Made by a program: the position numbers and the translations under genes. Source: Arthrobacter antioxidans (GTDB lineage: Bacteria > Actinomycetota > Actinomycetes > Actinomycetales > Micrococcaceae). Taken from it: a stretch of DNA of 64,000 nt. The DNA lies in assembly GCF_023100725.1 (NCBI RefSeq), contig NZ_CP095501.1, positions 62,001-126,000 on the forward strand, read 5' to 3'. The notes beneath the pieces are model-generated. The model worked only from the letters and a program-made list of their open reading frames with translations. It did not search any database and had not been told where the DNA came from. The stretch's first letter is position 1; every line of letters begins with the position of its first letter. Shown one piece after another: positions 42,650 through 51,394 of the stretch.

Positions 42650-43555
42650 GTGCATCGCGAGAATCCCGTGCGCCCGCCGGGCCGCCGCTCCGTCCTGACC
42701 CTGCTGGCCGCCGCCGGGGCCGCCGTCCTCGCGGCCTGCGGGATCCGCCAGGAGACCGGGGCCGGTTCCGTGACCCCTCGGCGCTACCGCTACGGCGACG
42801 ATCCCAGCCAGTTCGCGGACCTCTACCTGCCCGGCGGGGAGACCGCCGTGCGCGGCGTCGTGGTGATCGTCCACGGCGGCTACTGGCGGTCCACCTACGG
42901 CGCGGAGCTCGGCGAACCCCTCGCGCAGGACCTGGTGAGGCGCGGCTACGCGTGCTGGAACCTCGAGTACCGGCGCGCGGGGAACGGGGGCGGGTGGCCC
43001 GCCACGTTCGATGACGTCGCCGCGGGCATCGACCACCTGGCCGTCGCGGCCGGGGACCACGGGCTGGACCTGCGCTCGACGACGGCGCTCGGCCACTCCG
43101 CGGGCGGCCACCTCGCGGTGTGGGCGGCGGGGAGGTCGACGCTGCCGGCCGGTGCGCCCGGCGCCGGGACCCCCGCGGTGCCGCTGACCGCCGTCGTCAG
43201 CCAGGCCGGGGTGCTGGACCTCGCGCAGGCCCGGGCGCTCGGCCTGAGCGACAACGCGGTCGAGAACCTGCTGGGTGCGCCCGAGGACCCGGAGCGCTAT
43301 GCGCTCGCCGACCCGATGACGGCTGTTCCCCTCGAGGTCCCCGTGTACGCGGTGCACGGCACGGAGGACACCACGGTGCCGCCCGGCCAGTCGGAGGCGT
43401 ACGTGGCGGCGGCCACGGGGGCGGGCGCGACGGCGGAACTGGTCCGCGTCCCGGGCGACCACTTCGCCGTCATCACCCCGGGGTCCGAGGCGTGGGAGGC
43501 GATCCTCGACCGGCTCGGGACGGCGAGCCGCCCCGGCCCGCCCGCACAGGGCTGA
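42650..43555 (+). CDS. Lipoprotein alpha/beta hydrolase (carboxylesterase)
   Basis: A 301-residue esterase anchored outside the membrane. The leader has a twin-Arg (GRRSVLTLL) followed by a lipobox with Cys30 (LAACG), so it may travel by Tat. The hydrolase has the oxyanion motif VHGGYWRST, nucleophile in GHSAGGH, acid in HGTEDTTVP and base in PGDHFAV. The HGGYW type resembles kynurenine formamidase and related esterases. The GTG start follows the leaderless promoter. Substrate unknown. Confidence 0.84.
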   Translation: MHRENPVRPPGRRSVLTLLAAAGAAVLAACGIRQETGAGSVTPRRYRYGDDPSQFADLYLPGGETAVRGVVVIVHGGYWRSTYGAELGEPLAQDLVRRGYACWNLEYRRAGNGGGWPATFDDVAAGIDHLAVAAGDHGLDLRSTTALGHSAGGHLAVWAAGRSTLPAGAPGAGTPAVPLTAVVSQAGVLDLAQARALGLSDNAVENLLGAPEDPERYALADPMTAVPLEVPVYAVHGTEDTTVPPGQSEAYVAAATGAGATAELVRVPGDHFAVITPGSEAWEAILDRLGTASRPGPPAQG

Positions 43556-43570
43556 CCGGGGTCGGGTCCC

Positions 43571-44359
43571 CTAGTTGAGGGGCAGCGTCCCCTCGGGCAG
43601 GGCTCCACCGGCGAGCAGCTCGCGGGCGGAGTCCGCCAGCGCCGTCAGGGCGACGCGCTGCGTCCACGGGCCGTAGGAGATCCGGGCGACGCCGAGTTCC
43701 TGCAGGCGCGCGGGCGCGAGGCTGCCGGGCACGTTGATCACGCTGAGCCGCTGCGGACCGAAGGCCTCCACGAGGGTGCCCACGGCGTGCTCGTCGAGCA
43801 GGCCGGGGACGAACACGTTCGTCGCACCGGCGGCCAGGAACGCCGTGCCGCGCTCGACGGCGTCGGCCAGCACGTCCGCCGGATCACGGTCTCCCGCCTT
43901 CACGAACGCATCCGTCCGGGCGTTCAGCACGAAGTCGATGCCCTCGGCCTGGCCGGCCTTCACGACCGCCTCCATCCGGGCCACGGCATCGGCCAGCGGC
44001 CGCATCTGGTCCTCGATGTTCGCTCCGACGATCCCCACGCCGATCGCCCGGCGCACGGTGTCCCCGGGATCCCCGTACCCGGACTCGAGATCGGCGGACA
44101 CGGGGAGCGTGGTGGCCGCGGCGATCCGTCCGACCGCCGCGATCATCTCCTCCAGGGGGATGTTCTCGCCGTCCTCGTACCCGAGCGACGCCGCGATGGA
44201 GTGGCTCGCCGTGGCGAGGGCCGTGGTACCGGGGACGTCGGCGATGGTCCTGGCGGTGATCACGTCCCACACGTTGACGACCTGCAGGATCTCGGGGGCG
44301 GCGTGGAGCCGGGCGAGAGTCGTGGCCTTCGCTGCGAGGTCGTTGCGGGCTTCAGTCAT
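43571..44359 (-). CDS. Isocitrate lyase/PEP mutase-family protein
   Basis: A 262-residue enzyme of the ICL/phosphonomutase superfamily. The metal-site strand SADLESGYGDPGDTVRRA and VLNARTDAFVKAG are typical of the oxaloacetate-decarboxylase or carboxyphosphonoenolpyruvate mutase-like branch. The catalytic Cys loop of isocitrate lyase is absent, so that reaction is unlikely. The ATG overlaps the stop of the upstream hydrolase by 8 bases, giving a three-gene leftward operon with 44352 and 45002. Substrate unknown. Confidence 0.8.
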   Translation of the reverse strand: MTEARNDLAAKATTLARLHAAPEILQVVNVWDVITARTIADVPGTTALATASHSIAASLGYEDGENIPLEEMIAAVGRIAAATTLPVSADLESGYGDPGDTVRRAIGVGIVGANIEDQMRPLADAVARMEAVVKAGQAEGIDFVLNARTDAFVKAGDRDPADVLADAVERGTAFLAAGATNVFVPGLLDEHAVGTLVEAFGPQRLSVINVPGSLAPARLQELGVARISYGPWTQRVALTALADSARELLAGGALPEGTLPLN

Positions 44360-44993
44360 TGAGTACCTTCCGGGTGTGCGAGGCGATCCAGGCGGCGGCG
44401 CCGTCCACCTCGGTGGGATGGATTCCATGACCGCCCTCGCGGATGTTCCGTTCTACTTCGGCGCCACGGCTCTCGAGGATCGACCCGAGGCGGGTCACGC
44501 TGTCGATCGGGGCCATGGCGTCGGACGTCCCGTTGAACAGGGCCACGGAGGTCCCGGACAGGTCGGCGTCGATGGTGCGCCCCTCGAGGGGGTACATCCC
44601 CGAGAAGGCGACGGCGCGCGGGACGGCGTCCGGGTGGAGCAGCGCGGCGGCGAGGGCGATGTTCGCCCCGTTCGAGAACCCGACGGCGACGAGCGGGCGG
44701 TCGGCGATGCCGTAGTGGTCCCGCGCCCAGCCGAGGAATGCGGCGAGCTCACCCGCGCGGCGGACGACGTCGTCGACGTCGAAGACGCCCTCGCCGAACC
44801 GGCGGAACCAGCGGTTCAGGCCGTGCTCCTGCGCCGGGCCCCGCGGCGCGAGGTAGCCCGCCCCGGGCGCCAGGCGGGCGGCGAGCGGCAGGAGGTCGTG
44901 TTCGGTGCCGCCCGTGCCGTGCAGGAGCAGGAGCACGGGGGTGCCCGCTGCTCCTGCCTCGAACAGGTGCGGCCACGTCTGGGTGTCGGTCAT
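44352..44993 (-). CDS. Carboxylesterase/phospholipase, MhqD-like
   Basis: A 213-residue cytoplasmic alpha/beta hydrolase of the phospholipase/carboxylesterase family. It has LLLLHGTGGTEHDLLPLA, the nucleophile in VGFSNGANIA, acid in NGTSDAMAP and base in EGGHGIHP. In Bacillus the paralogue MhqD accompanies the ring-cleaving dioxygenase MhqO in hydroquinone resistance; the neighbour upstream is MhqO-like. The spacing to that gene is 8 bases, so they are one operon. Confidence 0.84.
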   Translation of the reverse strand: MTDTQTWPHLFEAGAAGTPVLLLLHGTGGTEHDLLPLAARLAPGAGYLAPRGPAQEHGLNRWFRRFGEGVFDVDDVVRRAGELAAFLGWARDHYGIADRPLVAVGFSNGANIALAAALLHPDAVPRAVAFSGMYPLEGRTIDADLSGTSVALFNGTSDAMAPIDSVTRLGSILESRGAEVERNIREGGHGIHPTEVDGAAAWIASHTRKVLND

Positions 44994-45001
44994 GATCGCT
45001 C

Positions 45002-45979
45002 CTACTTGAAGAAGGCCTGGATGGCGGGGTTGTTCTCTCCGGGCAGGTCGATCTTCGCGACCGCGTGGGAGATGGCCTCGCGGTTCGGCTCGAGCCACGG
45101 CGGCAGCTTGAGGGAGCGGCCGAGTTCCAGCAGGGGCTCGTCGATGTCGAAGCCCGGGGTGTCCGTCGCGATCTCCAGCAGGGTCCCACCGGGCTCGCGG
45201 AAGTAGATCGAGGTGAAGTACTGCCGATCGAGGATGGCTGTGACCCCGTACCCGCGCTCGGCGAGTTCCTGGCGCCACACCTCCTGGGTCTGCTGGTCGG
45301 GTACGCGGAAGGCGATGTGGTGCACCGTCCCGCCGGCCACGAGGCCGCGCTCGCCGCGGGGGTCGGTGACGACGTCGACGACGGTCCCGGGCTCCCCGTT
45401 GTGCGTGCTGAGGCGGTAGCGGCCGTCCTTCTCGGCGAGGACCGTCATGCCGAGGTCACGCGTGAAGGTCTCGAGCGTGCGGGCGGGGTCCTGGACCGTG
45501 AGGACCGAGGAGTGCTGGCCACGCACGGCGTACTCGGCCGGCACGGAGGCGGAGTCCCACGGGTCGCGGGGATCGGAGACGGACGAGGCCACGAGGTCGA
45601 TCTGCAGCCCGTCGGGGTCGCGGAGGGAGAGGCGCTCCTCCTCGGACGAGGCACGCGCGATGGTCGATTCCACGCCGAGCGCCTTGAAGTGCTCCTGCCA
45701 CCAGCCGAGGGTGCCCTGCGGCACCGAGAACGCGGTGGTGGTCGACTGCCCGCTGCCCACGCGTCCGCTGCGGATGCCCTGCCACGGGAAGAAGGTCAGC
45801 AGGGAGCCGGGGCGGCCGGCCTCGTCGCCGTAGTAGAGGTGGTACGTCCCGGGATCGTCGAAGTTGACCGTCTTCTTGACCAGGCGCAGCCCCAGGCCCC
45901 TGATGTAGAAGTCGATGTTCTTCTGCGGGTCGCCCGCGATCGCGGTGACGTGGTGGAGACCTTCGGTTTGTGCGGTCAC
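45002..45979 (-). CDS. Ring-cleaving dioxygenase / glyoxalase-family protein, MhqO-like
   Basis: A 325-residue protein with two VOC (glyoxalase/bleomycin) modules. The first has GLHHVTAIAGDPQKNIDFYI and FDDPGTYHLYYGDEAG; the second has GTVHHIAFRVPD and GGTLLEIATDTPGFD. His in each of the two HH motifs and Glu of LLEIATD would bind the metal. MhqO cleaves hydroquinones. The GTG start is set by AGGAGG 5 bases before it. First gene of the operon, with a perfect palindrome 46-59 bases upstream of the start, a likely repressor site. Confidence 0.86.
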   Translation of the reverse strand: MTAQTEGLHHVTAIAGDPQKNIDFYIRGLGLRLVKKTVNFDDPGTYHLYYGDEAGRPGSLLTFFPWQGIRSGRVGSGQSTTTAFSVPQGTLGWWQEHFKALGVESTIARASSEEERLSLRDPDGLQIDLVASSVSDPRDPWDSASVPAEYAVRGQHSSVLTVQDPARTLETFTRDLGMTVLAEKDGRYRLSTHNGEPGTVVDVVTDPRGERGLVAGGTVHHIAFRVPDQQTQEVWRQELAERGYGVTAILDRQYFTSIYFREPGGTLLEIATDTPGFDIDEPLLELGRSLKLPPWLEPNREAISHAVAKIDLPGENNPAIQAFFK

Positions 45980-46024
45980 GCTGTCCTCCTGGGTTCGGAC
46001 CGGCCTTCCATGCACCGGCATGTT

Positions 46025-46038
46025 CATGCAAATGCATG
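46025..46038 (-). promoter_or_regulatory. Palindromic operator upstream of the mhqO-like gene
   Basis: CATGCA-AA-TGCATG, an inverted repeat of 6 bp per arm with a 2-base centre. It lies in an AT-richer segment between the divergent dioxygenase and membrane-protein genes. A MarR-type quinone sensor is the likely ligand, but none is encoded next to it. Confidence 0.55.
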
Positions 46039-46136
46039 TATCGAAGGATTTATTCCGGCCTCGCCACGCCCGTCCCGGGCACCGGGCGGCCTGCCGTCCG
46101 TCGTGCGCGCCCCGCAGGCTGTGGCATTCTGTGAGC

Positions 46137-46619
46137 ATGGCAGCGAAAGAGCGGTTCCCGGCGTGGGTTCACCGGACCGCCGCCGAGGTGATCGGGTGGA
46201 CCCTCGTGGTGGTCGGGGTCGCCGCCCTCGTGCTGCCCGGCCCCGGGCTCCTGATGGTCGCCGCGGGCCTCGCGGTCCTGTCACGGCACTACCACTGGGC
46301 ACGCCGCTACCTGAAGCCGCTCAAGGAGAACGCCTTCCATGCCGCTGCCCTCGGGGTGAAGACGATTCCCCGGATCACGGCGAGCTGCATGAGCTCGGTC
46401 GTGATCATGAGCCTCGGCGTGATCTGGATCATGGAACCCACCACGCCCCACTGGTGGTTCCTCGCGGACAGGTGGTGGCTCTTCGGCGGCACGGGCACGG
46501 GCATCAGCCTGATCCTCTCCTCGATGATCGCGCTCGCCCTGATCGTCTACAGCGTGCGGCGCTTCCGGGGCAGGCCCATCCCGCCGCGGCCATCGCTCAT
46601 CCCCCGGCGCCCGAGGTAG
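46137..46619 (+). CDS. PGPGW-type transmembrane protein
   Basis: A 160-residue membrane protein with about four helices. The first helix pair has the PGPGLLMVAAGLAVLSRHYH signature of the putative transmembrane PGPGW family; AARRYLKPLKE-like basic segment RRYLKPLKENAF follows. The ATG is preceded by CATTCT exactly 6 bases away and no ribosome site, so it may be leaderless. Function unknown. It is divergent from the dioxygenase operon. Confidence 0.8.
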   Translation: MAAKERFPAWVHRTAAEVIGWTLVVVGVAALVLPGPGLLMVAAGLAVLSRHYHWARRYLKPLKENAFHAAALGVKTIPRITASCMSSVVIMSLGVIWIMEPTTPHWWFLADRWWLFGGTGTGISLILSSMIALALIVYSVRRFRGRPIPPRPSLIPRRPR

Positions 46620-46659
46620 GACCTCGGGAGGCACCCGCACCGGCCTCGACCGCGGCTGG

Positions 46660-46665
46660 TACGTT
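46660..46665 (+). promoter_or_regulatory. -10 box TACGTT, leaderless promoter
   Basis: It ends 6 bases before the GTG at 46672, and no ribosome site is present. Confidence 0.6.
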
Positions 46666-46671
46666 GAACGG

Positions 46672-47595
46672 GTGCTCACCGTAATCGGGGAAACCCTCAT
46701 CGACGAAGTCGTCAGCGACACCGCGTCCATGCGCGCCCACGTGGGCGGCAGTCCCATGAACGTGGCCGTGGGCCTCGCGCGCCTCGGTCATCCCGCCCAG
46801 TTCGTCGGCCGGTACGGCGACGACGACTACGGGCGGATGATCCAGCAGCACCTCCGCGACAACGCGGTGCCCTTCCCCGTCCGGCCGGATGCCGCGCCCA
46901 CGAGCGTCGCGACCGCGCGCCTGGACCCCGCGGGCGGTGCGTCCTACGACTTCCAGCTGGTCTGGGACCTTCCGGGACTGGCTGGGCAGAAGGACGCGCT
47001 CCTCGACGGCTCCACCCTGCTCCACACCGGGTCCATCGCGACCATGCTCGCTCCGGGGGCCGACGACGTCCTGGCCCTGGTGGCGAGCGCCCATCCGCTC
47101 GTCACGGTCACCTACGATCCCAACTGCCGGCCGACGATCATCCGCGACGCGGCGTTCGCCCGACAGCAGGCCGAGAGGTTCGTGGCCCTCGCCGACGTCG
47201 TCAAGGCCTCCGACGAGGACCTCGCGTGGCTCTACCCCCGCCGCACCCCCGAGGAGTCGGCGCGCGCCTGGCTGGAGGCCGGTCCCGCCGTCGTCGTCGT
47301 GACGCGCGGGTCGAAGGGCCCGTGGGGTGTCTGCCGTGCGGGCGAGGTGTCCGTTCCCGCACCGCCGACGTCCGTGGTGGACACCGTCGGCGCCGGGGAC
47401 TCGTTCATGGCGGCCCTCCTGGGCTCGCTCGTGGACTCCGGTCTCGACGGCGCCCATCACCGCGACGAGCTGCTCCGAATCACCCGTGAACAGCTCACCG
47501 GGATGCTGCAGTACGCGGCCCGCGCCGCGGCCATCACGGTCTCCCGCCCGGGAGCGAACCCGCCCACGCGCGACGAGATGGCCCGCAGCGCGTGA
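46672..47595 (+). CDS. PfkB-family carbohydrate kinase (fructokinase-like)
   Basis: A 307-residue sugar kinase using ATP. It starts with [28 protein letters not shown] is the substrate-binding motif, and DTVGAGDSF contains the catalytic Asp (residue 243). This is the ribokinase/fructokinase fold; fructose or a similar sugar is likely. The GTG start follows the leaderless promoter. Its stop overlaps with the start frame of the next gene region, and the two are 35 bases apart in start. Confidence 0.87.
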   Translation: MLTVIGETLIDEVVSDTASMRAHVGGSPMNVAVGLARLGHPAQFVGRYGDDDYGRMIQQHLRDNAVPFPVRPDAAPTSVATARLDPAGGASYDFQLVWDLPGLAGQKDALLDGSTLLHTGSIATMLAPGADDVLALVASAHPLVTVTYDPNCRPTIIRDAAFARQQAERFVALADVVKASDEDLAWLYPRRTPEESARAWLEAGPAVVVVTRGSKGPWGVCRAGEVSVPAPPTSVVDTVGAGDSFMAALLGSLVDSGLDGAHHRDELLRITREQLTGMLQYAARAAAITVSRPGANPPTRDEMARSA

Positions 47596-47630
47596 GGACA
47601 CCGACCGACGACGACCACAGGAGCACCGCG

Positions 47631-48158
47631 ATGACCCGCGATCCGTACGCAGACCTTCCGCAGGTCCCCGACTTCGAGCTCACCAGCGAGACCGTCACCG
47701 ATCATGCGCCCCTCGACGCCGCGCAGGCGTCCGGGATGATGGGCGCGGGCGGCAAGGACGAGTCGCCGCAGCTCGCCTGGAGCGGCTTCCCCGAGGGCAC
47801 GCGGAGCTTCGCGGTCACCGTCTACGACCCGGACGCGCCGACCGCGAGCGGCTTCTGGCACTGGGCGGTGGCGGACCTGCCGGTCACGACCACGTCGCTG
47901 CCCGCCGGCGTGGGAACGGAGGGCTCCGGCCTGCTGCCCGAGGGTGCCGTGCAGCTGCGGAACGACGGCGGTTTCCCCGGTTTCGTGGGCGCCGCGCCGC
48001 CCGAGGGGCACGGGCCGCACCACTACCACGTGGTGGTCCACGCCGTGGATGTGGAGTCGCTGGGCCTGCCGGCCGACGCCAGCCCCGCCTACCTGGGCTT
48101 CAACCTGTTCTCCCACACCCTCGGCCGCGCCCGCCTGACCGGCACGTACGAGCAGTAG
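47631..48158 (+). CDS. YbhB/YbcL (PEBP-like) protein
   Basis: A 175-residue cytoplasmic protein of the phosphatidylethanolamine-binding-protein family. The PEBP core motif [20 protein letters not shown] and the second motif [15 protein letters not shown] are clear. Bacterial members bind small anions and have unknown roles. The ATG is chosen because CAGGAG lies 7 bases before it; the frame is open upstream into the kinase stop. It follows the kinase gene closely and may be in the same mRNA. Confidence 0.87.
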   Translation: MTRDPYADLPQVPDFELTSETVTDHAPLDAAQASGMMGAGGKDESPQLAWSGFPEGTRSFAVTVYDPDAPTASGFWHWAVADLPVTTTSLPAGVGTEGSGLLPEGAVQLRNDGGFPGFVGAAPPEGHGPHHYHVVVHAVDVESLGLPADASPAYLGFNLFSHTLGRARLTGTYEQ

Positions 48159-48251
48159 CGGCCCTGCCGAGGAGGTCCCTGCCGACGAGTTCCTGCAGGT
48201 GACTGCCCCGCCGCCGGTAGGGTAGAGGTCCCGGACCTGAAGGAGTGGACG

Positions 48252-49061
48252 ATGCGCCTCGTGGCGAGCGACATGGACGGCACCGTCGTCGGGCATGACG
48301 GCAAGATGAGCGAACGCACCATCCGCGCGTTCCGGGCCTGCGTGGACGCCGGGGTGGACGTCGTCTTCGTCACGGGCCGCCCGCCGCGCTGGCTCGAGCC
48401 GCTCCGCGACCAGCTCGGGCACACGGGGACGGTCATCTGCTCCAACGGCGCCCTCACCTACGATCTCGCGTCGGAGCGCGTGCTCGACGCGAAGCTCCTC
48501 GCCCCCGAGAACATCTATGCCGCGCGCGACATCATCCGCGAGCTCTTCCCGGCGGCCACCTTCGCGGCCGAGACCGTGTCGGGGTTCAAGCTCGAGTCGG
48601 GGTTCGCCGACGCGTCGACGATCGAACTGCTCGGCGGCCTCGCCGCCCGGCCGTTTGAGGAGTCCCTGCCGGGCGAGGACATCGTGAAGTTCCTGGCCCG
48701 GGAGAGGGCCGTCTCACCCGACGACTTCCTGGCCACCGTCCGGCCCGCGGTCGCGCACCTGGTCTCCACGACGCACTCCGCGCCCACGATGGCCCTCCTC
48801 GAGATGGCCCTGCCGGAGATCAACAAGTCCGTGACCCTCGCGCAGTACGCCGCAGCGCGCGGGATCGACGCCGCCGACGTCGTCGCCTTCGGGGACATGC
48901 CCAACGACGTCCAGATGCTCGACTGGGCCGGCCACGGGTACGCGATGGCCTCCGGGCATCCCGACGCGCTCGCCGCCGCGAACCTCGTGGCCCCCGCCTT
49001 CGAGGAGGACGGCGTGGCGCAGATCCTGGAGCAGCGCCTTGCGGCGCTCCGCACGGCCTGA
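48252..49061 (+). CDS. Cof-type HAD hydrolase (sugar phosphatase-like)
   Basis: A 269-residue HAD phosphatase of the Cof/type IIB class. Motif I is ASDMDGTVV with both Asp; motif II VTGRPP; motif III Lys in INKSVTLAQ; motif IV GDMPNDVQML. The cap region lies between about 75 and 190. It probably dephosphorylates sugar phosphates. AAGGAGTGGACG precedes the ATG. The last codons overlap the next start by 23 bases. Confidence 0.88.
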   Translation: MRLVASDMDGTVVGHDGKMSERTIRAFRACVDAGVDVVFVTGRPPRWLEPLRDQLGHTGTVICSNGALTYDLASERVLDAKLLAPENIYAARDIIRELFPAATFAAETVSGFKLESGFADASTIELLGGLAARPFEESLPGEDIVKFLARERAVSPDDFLATVRPAVAHLVSTTHSAPTMALLEMALPEINKSVTLAQYAAARGIDAADVVAFGDMPNDVQMLDWAGHGYAMASGHPDALAAANLVAPAFEEDGVAQILEQRLAALRTA

Positions 49062-49869
49062 CGCGGGCCGCTTCCCCTATCTCGACAACGCGGCGGGGGC
49101 CCCGCCCCGGCCGCAGCCGATCGCGCTGTCCCACCGCGGCTTCGCGCCCGACGGCGGGGAGAACACCCTGGCTGCCTTCGGACGTGCCGTGGAGCTCGGC
49201 TTCCGATACCTCGAGATCGACGTCCACGCCTCGAGCGACGGCGTCGTCATGGTGTTCCACGACGAGGTCCTCGACCGCGTCACCGGGGACCGCGGCCCGG
49301 TTGCCGCACGGACCGCGGAGGAGCTGGGCCGGCTGTCGGTCGGCGGGGGCGGGGGGATCCCGACGCTCGAAGCCGTGCTGCTGCGCTGGCCGGAGCTGCG
49401 TCTCAACATCGACGTCAAGAGCGACGCGTGCGTGCGTCCCTTCGCGGAGCTCGTCAACCGCCATGCCGCCCACGACCGCGTGCTCGTCGCGTCCTTCTCC
49501 GATCGGCGGAGGCTCGCGGTCCTGCGCCTGCTCGACCGTCCGACGGCGTCGTCCGCCGGGATGGCGGTCAATGCCCTCCTGAGGATTGCAGCGCCGCTGG
49601 GGCTGGCCGGGCCGGTTGCCCGGACGGCCAGGGTCCATGCGCTGCAGGTGCCCGAGACGTACCGCGGCGTGCGGGTCGTGACGCGGGGGTTCGTCCGGCG
49701 CTGCGAGGACGCGGGCCTGCAGGTCCACGTCTGGACGGTCAACGAGCGGGCCGGGATGGACCGTCTGCTGGACCTCGGCGTCCACGGGATCGTGTCCGAT
49801 GCCGCGGACGTCCTCGCGGAGTGCCTGCGGGACAGGGCCGTCTGGCCGCAGGGGCGTTCGACGCAGTAG
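49039..49869 (+). CDS. glpQ: Glycerophosphodiester phosphodiesterase
   Basis: A 276-residue enzyme that hydrolyses glycerophosphodiesters to glycerol-3-P and an alcohol. Core: LSHRGFAPDGGENTLAAFGR, the metal motif YLEIDVHASSDG, and FHDEVLDRVT with the catalytic His. A TIM barrel is expected; the C-terminal strand VWTVNERAGMDRLLDLGVHG is typical. No signal peptide, so it is cytoplasmic. The TTG start overlaps the HAD gene; the true start may be a few codons later. Confidence 0.85.
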   Translation: MRRSARPDAGRFPYLDNAAGAPPRPQPIALSHRGFAPDGGENTLAAFGRAVELGFRYLEIDVHASSDGVVMVFHDEVLDRVTGDRGPVAARTAEELGRLSVGGGGGIPTLEAVLLRWPELRLNIDVKSDACVRPFAELVNRHAAHDRVLVASFSDRRRLAVLRLLDRPTASSAGMAVNALLRIAAPLGLAGPVARTARVHALQVPETYRGVRVVTRGFVRRCEDAGLQVHVWTVNERAGMDRLLDLGVHGIVSDAADVLAECLRDRAVWPQGRSTQ

Positions 49870-49909
49870 CCGGGACGTCCCCGCACCACCCACCTCGAGA
49901 GGCAGCACC

Positions 49910-51331
49910 ATGGCACGCACGACCTACGATGTCGATCTCGCCGTGATCGGTGGCGGTACCGCCGGACTGGTCGGCGCCCAGACCGCCGCGGGCCTCGGCG
50001 CGCGGGTGGTGCTCATCGAGGAGCGGAGGACGGGCGGTGATTGTCTCTACACCGGCTGTGTCCCGTCGAAGGCGCTGCTCGCCGCCGGTTCCGCCGCGGC
50101 GACCGCACGCGGTGCCGCACGCCTCGGGGTCGAGGTCGGAGCGGTCTCGGTGGACTTCCGGCGCGTGATGCGTCATGTGCGGGCCGCGATCGCCCACATC
50201 GAACCGGTCGACTCGCCCGAGGCGCTCGAAGCGGCGGGCGTCAGCGTGGTGCAGGGCCACGCCCGGGTGGTGCAGGGCGGTGTCGGCGTGGGCGGACGGA
50301 CGATCACGGCCCGGCACGTCCTGATAGCCACCGGCTCCGATCCCTCCGTCCCGGACATCCCCGGCATCGGGGGCGTCCCCGTCCTGACCAACGAGAACCT
50401 GTGGGACCTCGACGTGCTGCCCCGCGAGCTCGTCATCCTCGGCGGCGGCCCGGTCGGCTGTGAACTGGCGCAGGCCTTCGCCCGGCTCGGGTGCTCGGTG
50501 ACGATCGTCCACCGCGGGGAGCGTCTCCTGCCGAGGGAGGACCCCGAGGCGTCGACGATCCTCGCCGCAGCCCTCGGGGACGACGGCGTCCGCATCGTCC
50601 TCGAGGACACGGCCGTGGCGGTGGCGGCGCATCGCTCGGGAGGCGGCCGGGTGACGACGGCGTCCGGCCTGGAGCTCCCGTTCACGCACCTGCTGGCGGC
50701 GGTGGGACGGACCCCGCGCAGTGCCGGCCTGGGCCTGGAGGAGGCGGGGGTGGCGCTCGACGACGCAGGCTTCGTCGTGACCGACCGCCACCTGCGGACG
50801 TCGACGCCGGGCGTCTGGGCCGCGGGTGACGTCACCGACCACCCGAGGTACACCCACACCGCCGGCGTCCATGCGAGCATCGCCGCCGGCAATGCGATCC
50901 TCGGACCGCTGCGGAAGGTCAGCCGGATCGAACCACCCCGGGTCACGTTCACCGATCCCGAGATCGCCGCCGTCGGCGCGCCCACGGGCCGCGGCGGGAC
51001 GGAGCAGACGGTGCCGCACACGCACCAGGACCGCGCCGTCACGGAGCAGCGCATGGAGGGGTTCACCCGGCTGGTGTTCGACCGCAGGGGGCGGATCATC
51101 GGTGGCACGATCGTCGGCCCGCGGGCAGGCGAGTCCCTCGGCGAAGTGTGCCTCGCCGTCCGGCGGCGTCTCCCGGCGACCGTCGTCGCCGGCACCACGC
51201 ACCCGTATCCGACGCACAGCGATGCGGTGTGGAATGCCGCCATCTCCCAGACACGGAAGGTCCTTGCCCGGCCATGGATCCTGGCGGCAGGCCGCCTGGC
51301 ACGGAGGCTCCAACAGCACCGGACGGGCTGA
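49910..51331 (+). CDS. Pyridine nucleotide-disulfide oxidoreductase (mercuric-reductase-like)
   Basis: A 473-residue flavoprotein. FAD motif LAVIGGGTAGLVGAQTAAGL; redox disulfide GGDCLYTGCVPSKALLA; NAD motif LVILGGGPVGCELAQAFARL; C-terminal dimer domain with THPYPTHSDAVWN instead of the usual His-Glu pair. It lacks the N-terminal metal-binding domain and C-terminal Cys pair of MerA, so it is a general disulfide reductase of unknown substrate. The ATG follows GAGAGGCAGC. The next gene converges with a 63-base gap. Confidence 0.87.
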   Translation: MARTTYDVDLAVIGGGTAGLVGAQTAAGLGARVVLIEERRTGGDCLYTGCVPSKALLAAGSAAATARGAARLGVEVGAVSVDFRRVMRHVRAAIAHIEPVDSPEALEAAGVSVVQGHARVVQGGVGVGGRTITARHVLIATGSDPSVPDIPGIGGVPVLTNENLWDLDVLPRELVILGGGPVGCELAQAFARLGCSVTIVHRGERLLPREDPEASTILAAALGDDGVRIVLEDTAVAVAAHRSGGGRVTTASGLELPFTHLLAAVGRTPRSAGLGLEEAGVALDDAGFVVTDRHLRTSTPGVWAAGDVTDHPRYTHTAGVHASIAAGNAILGPLRKVSRIEPPRVTFTDPEIAAVGAPTGRGGTEQTVPHTHQDRAVTEQRMEGFTRLVFDRRGRIIGGTIVGPRAGESLGEVCLAVRRRLPATVVAGTTHPYPTHSDAVWNAAISQTRKVLARPWILAAGRLARRLQQHRTG

Positions 51332-51394
51332 GATGCTCGCCCCGTCCCTCTCGGTGCGCAGCACCTCGGCGCACCGCGGTGACGGAGTGACGGG

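Noticed and set aside
49910..51331. Mercuric reductase
   Set aside because: The N-terminal metal-binding domain and the C-terminal Cys pair are absent and no other mer genes are near.
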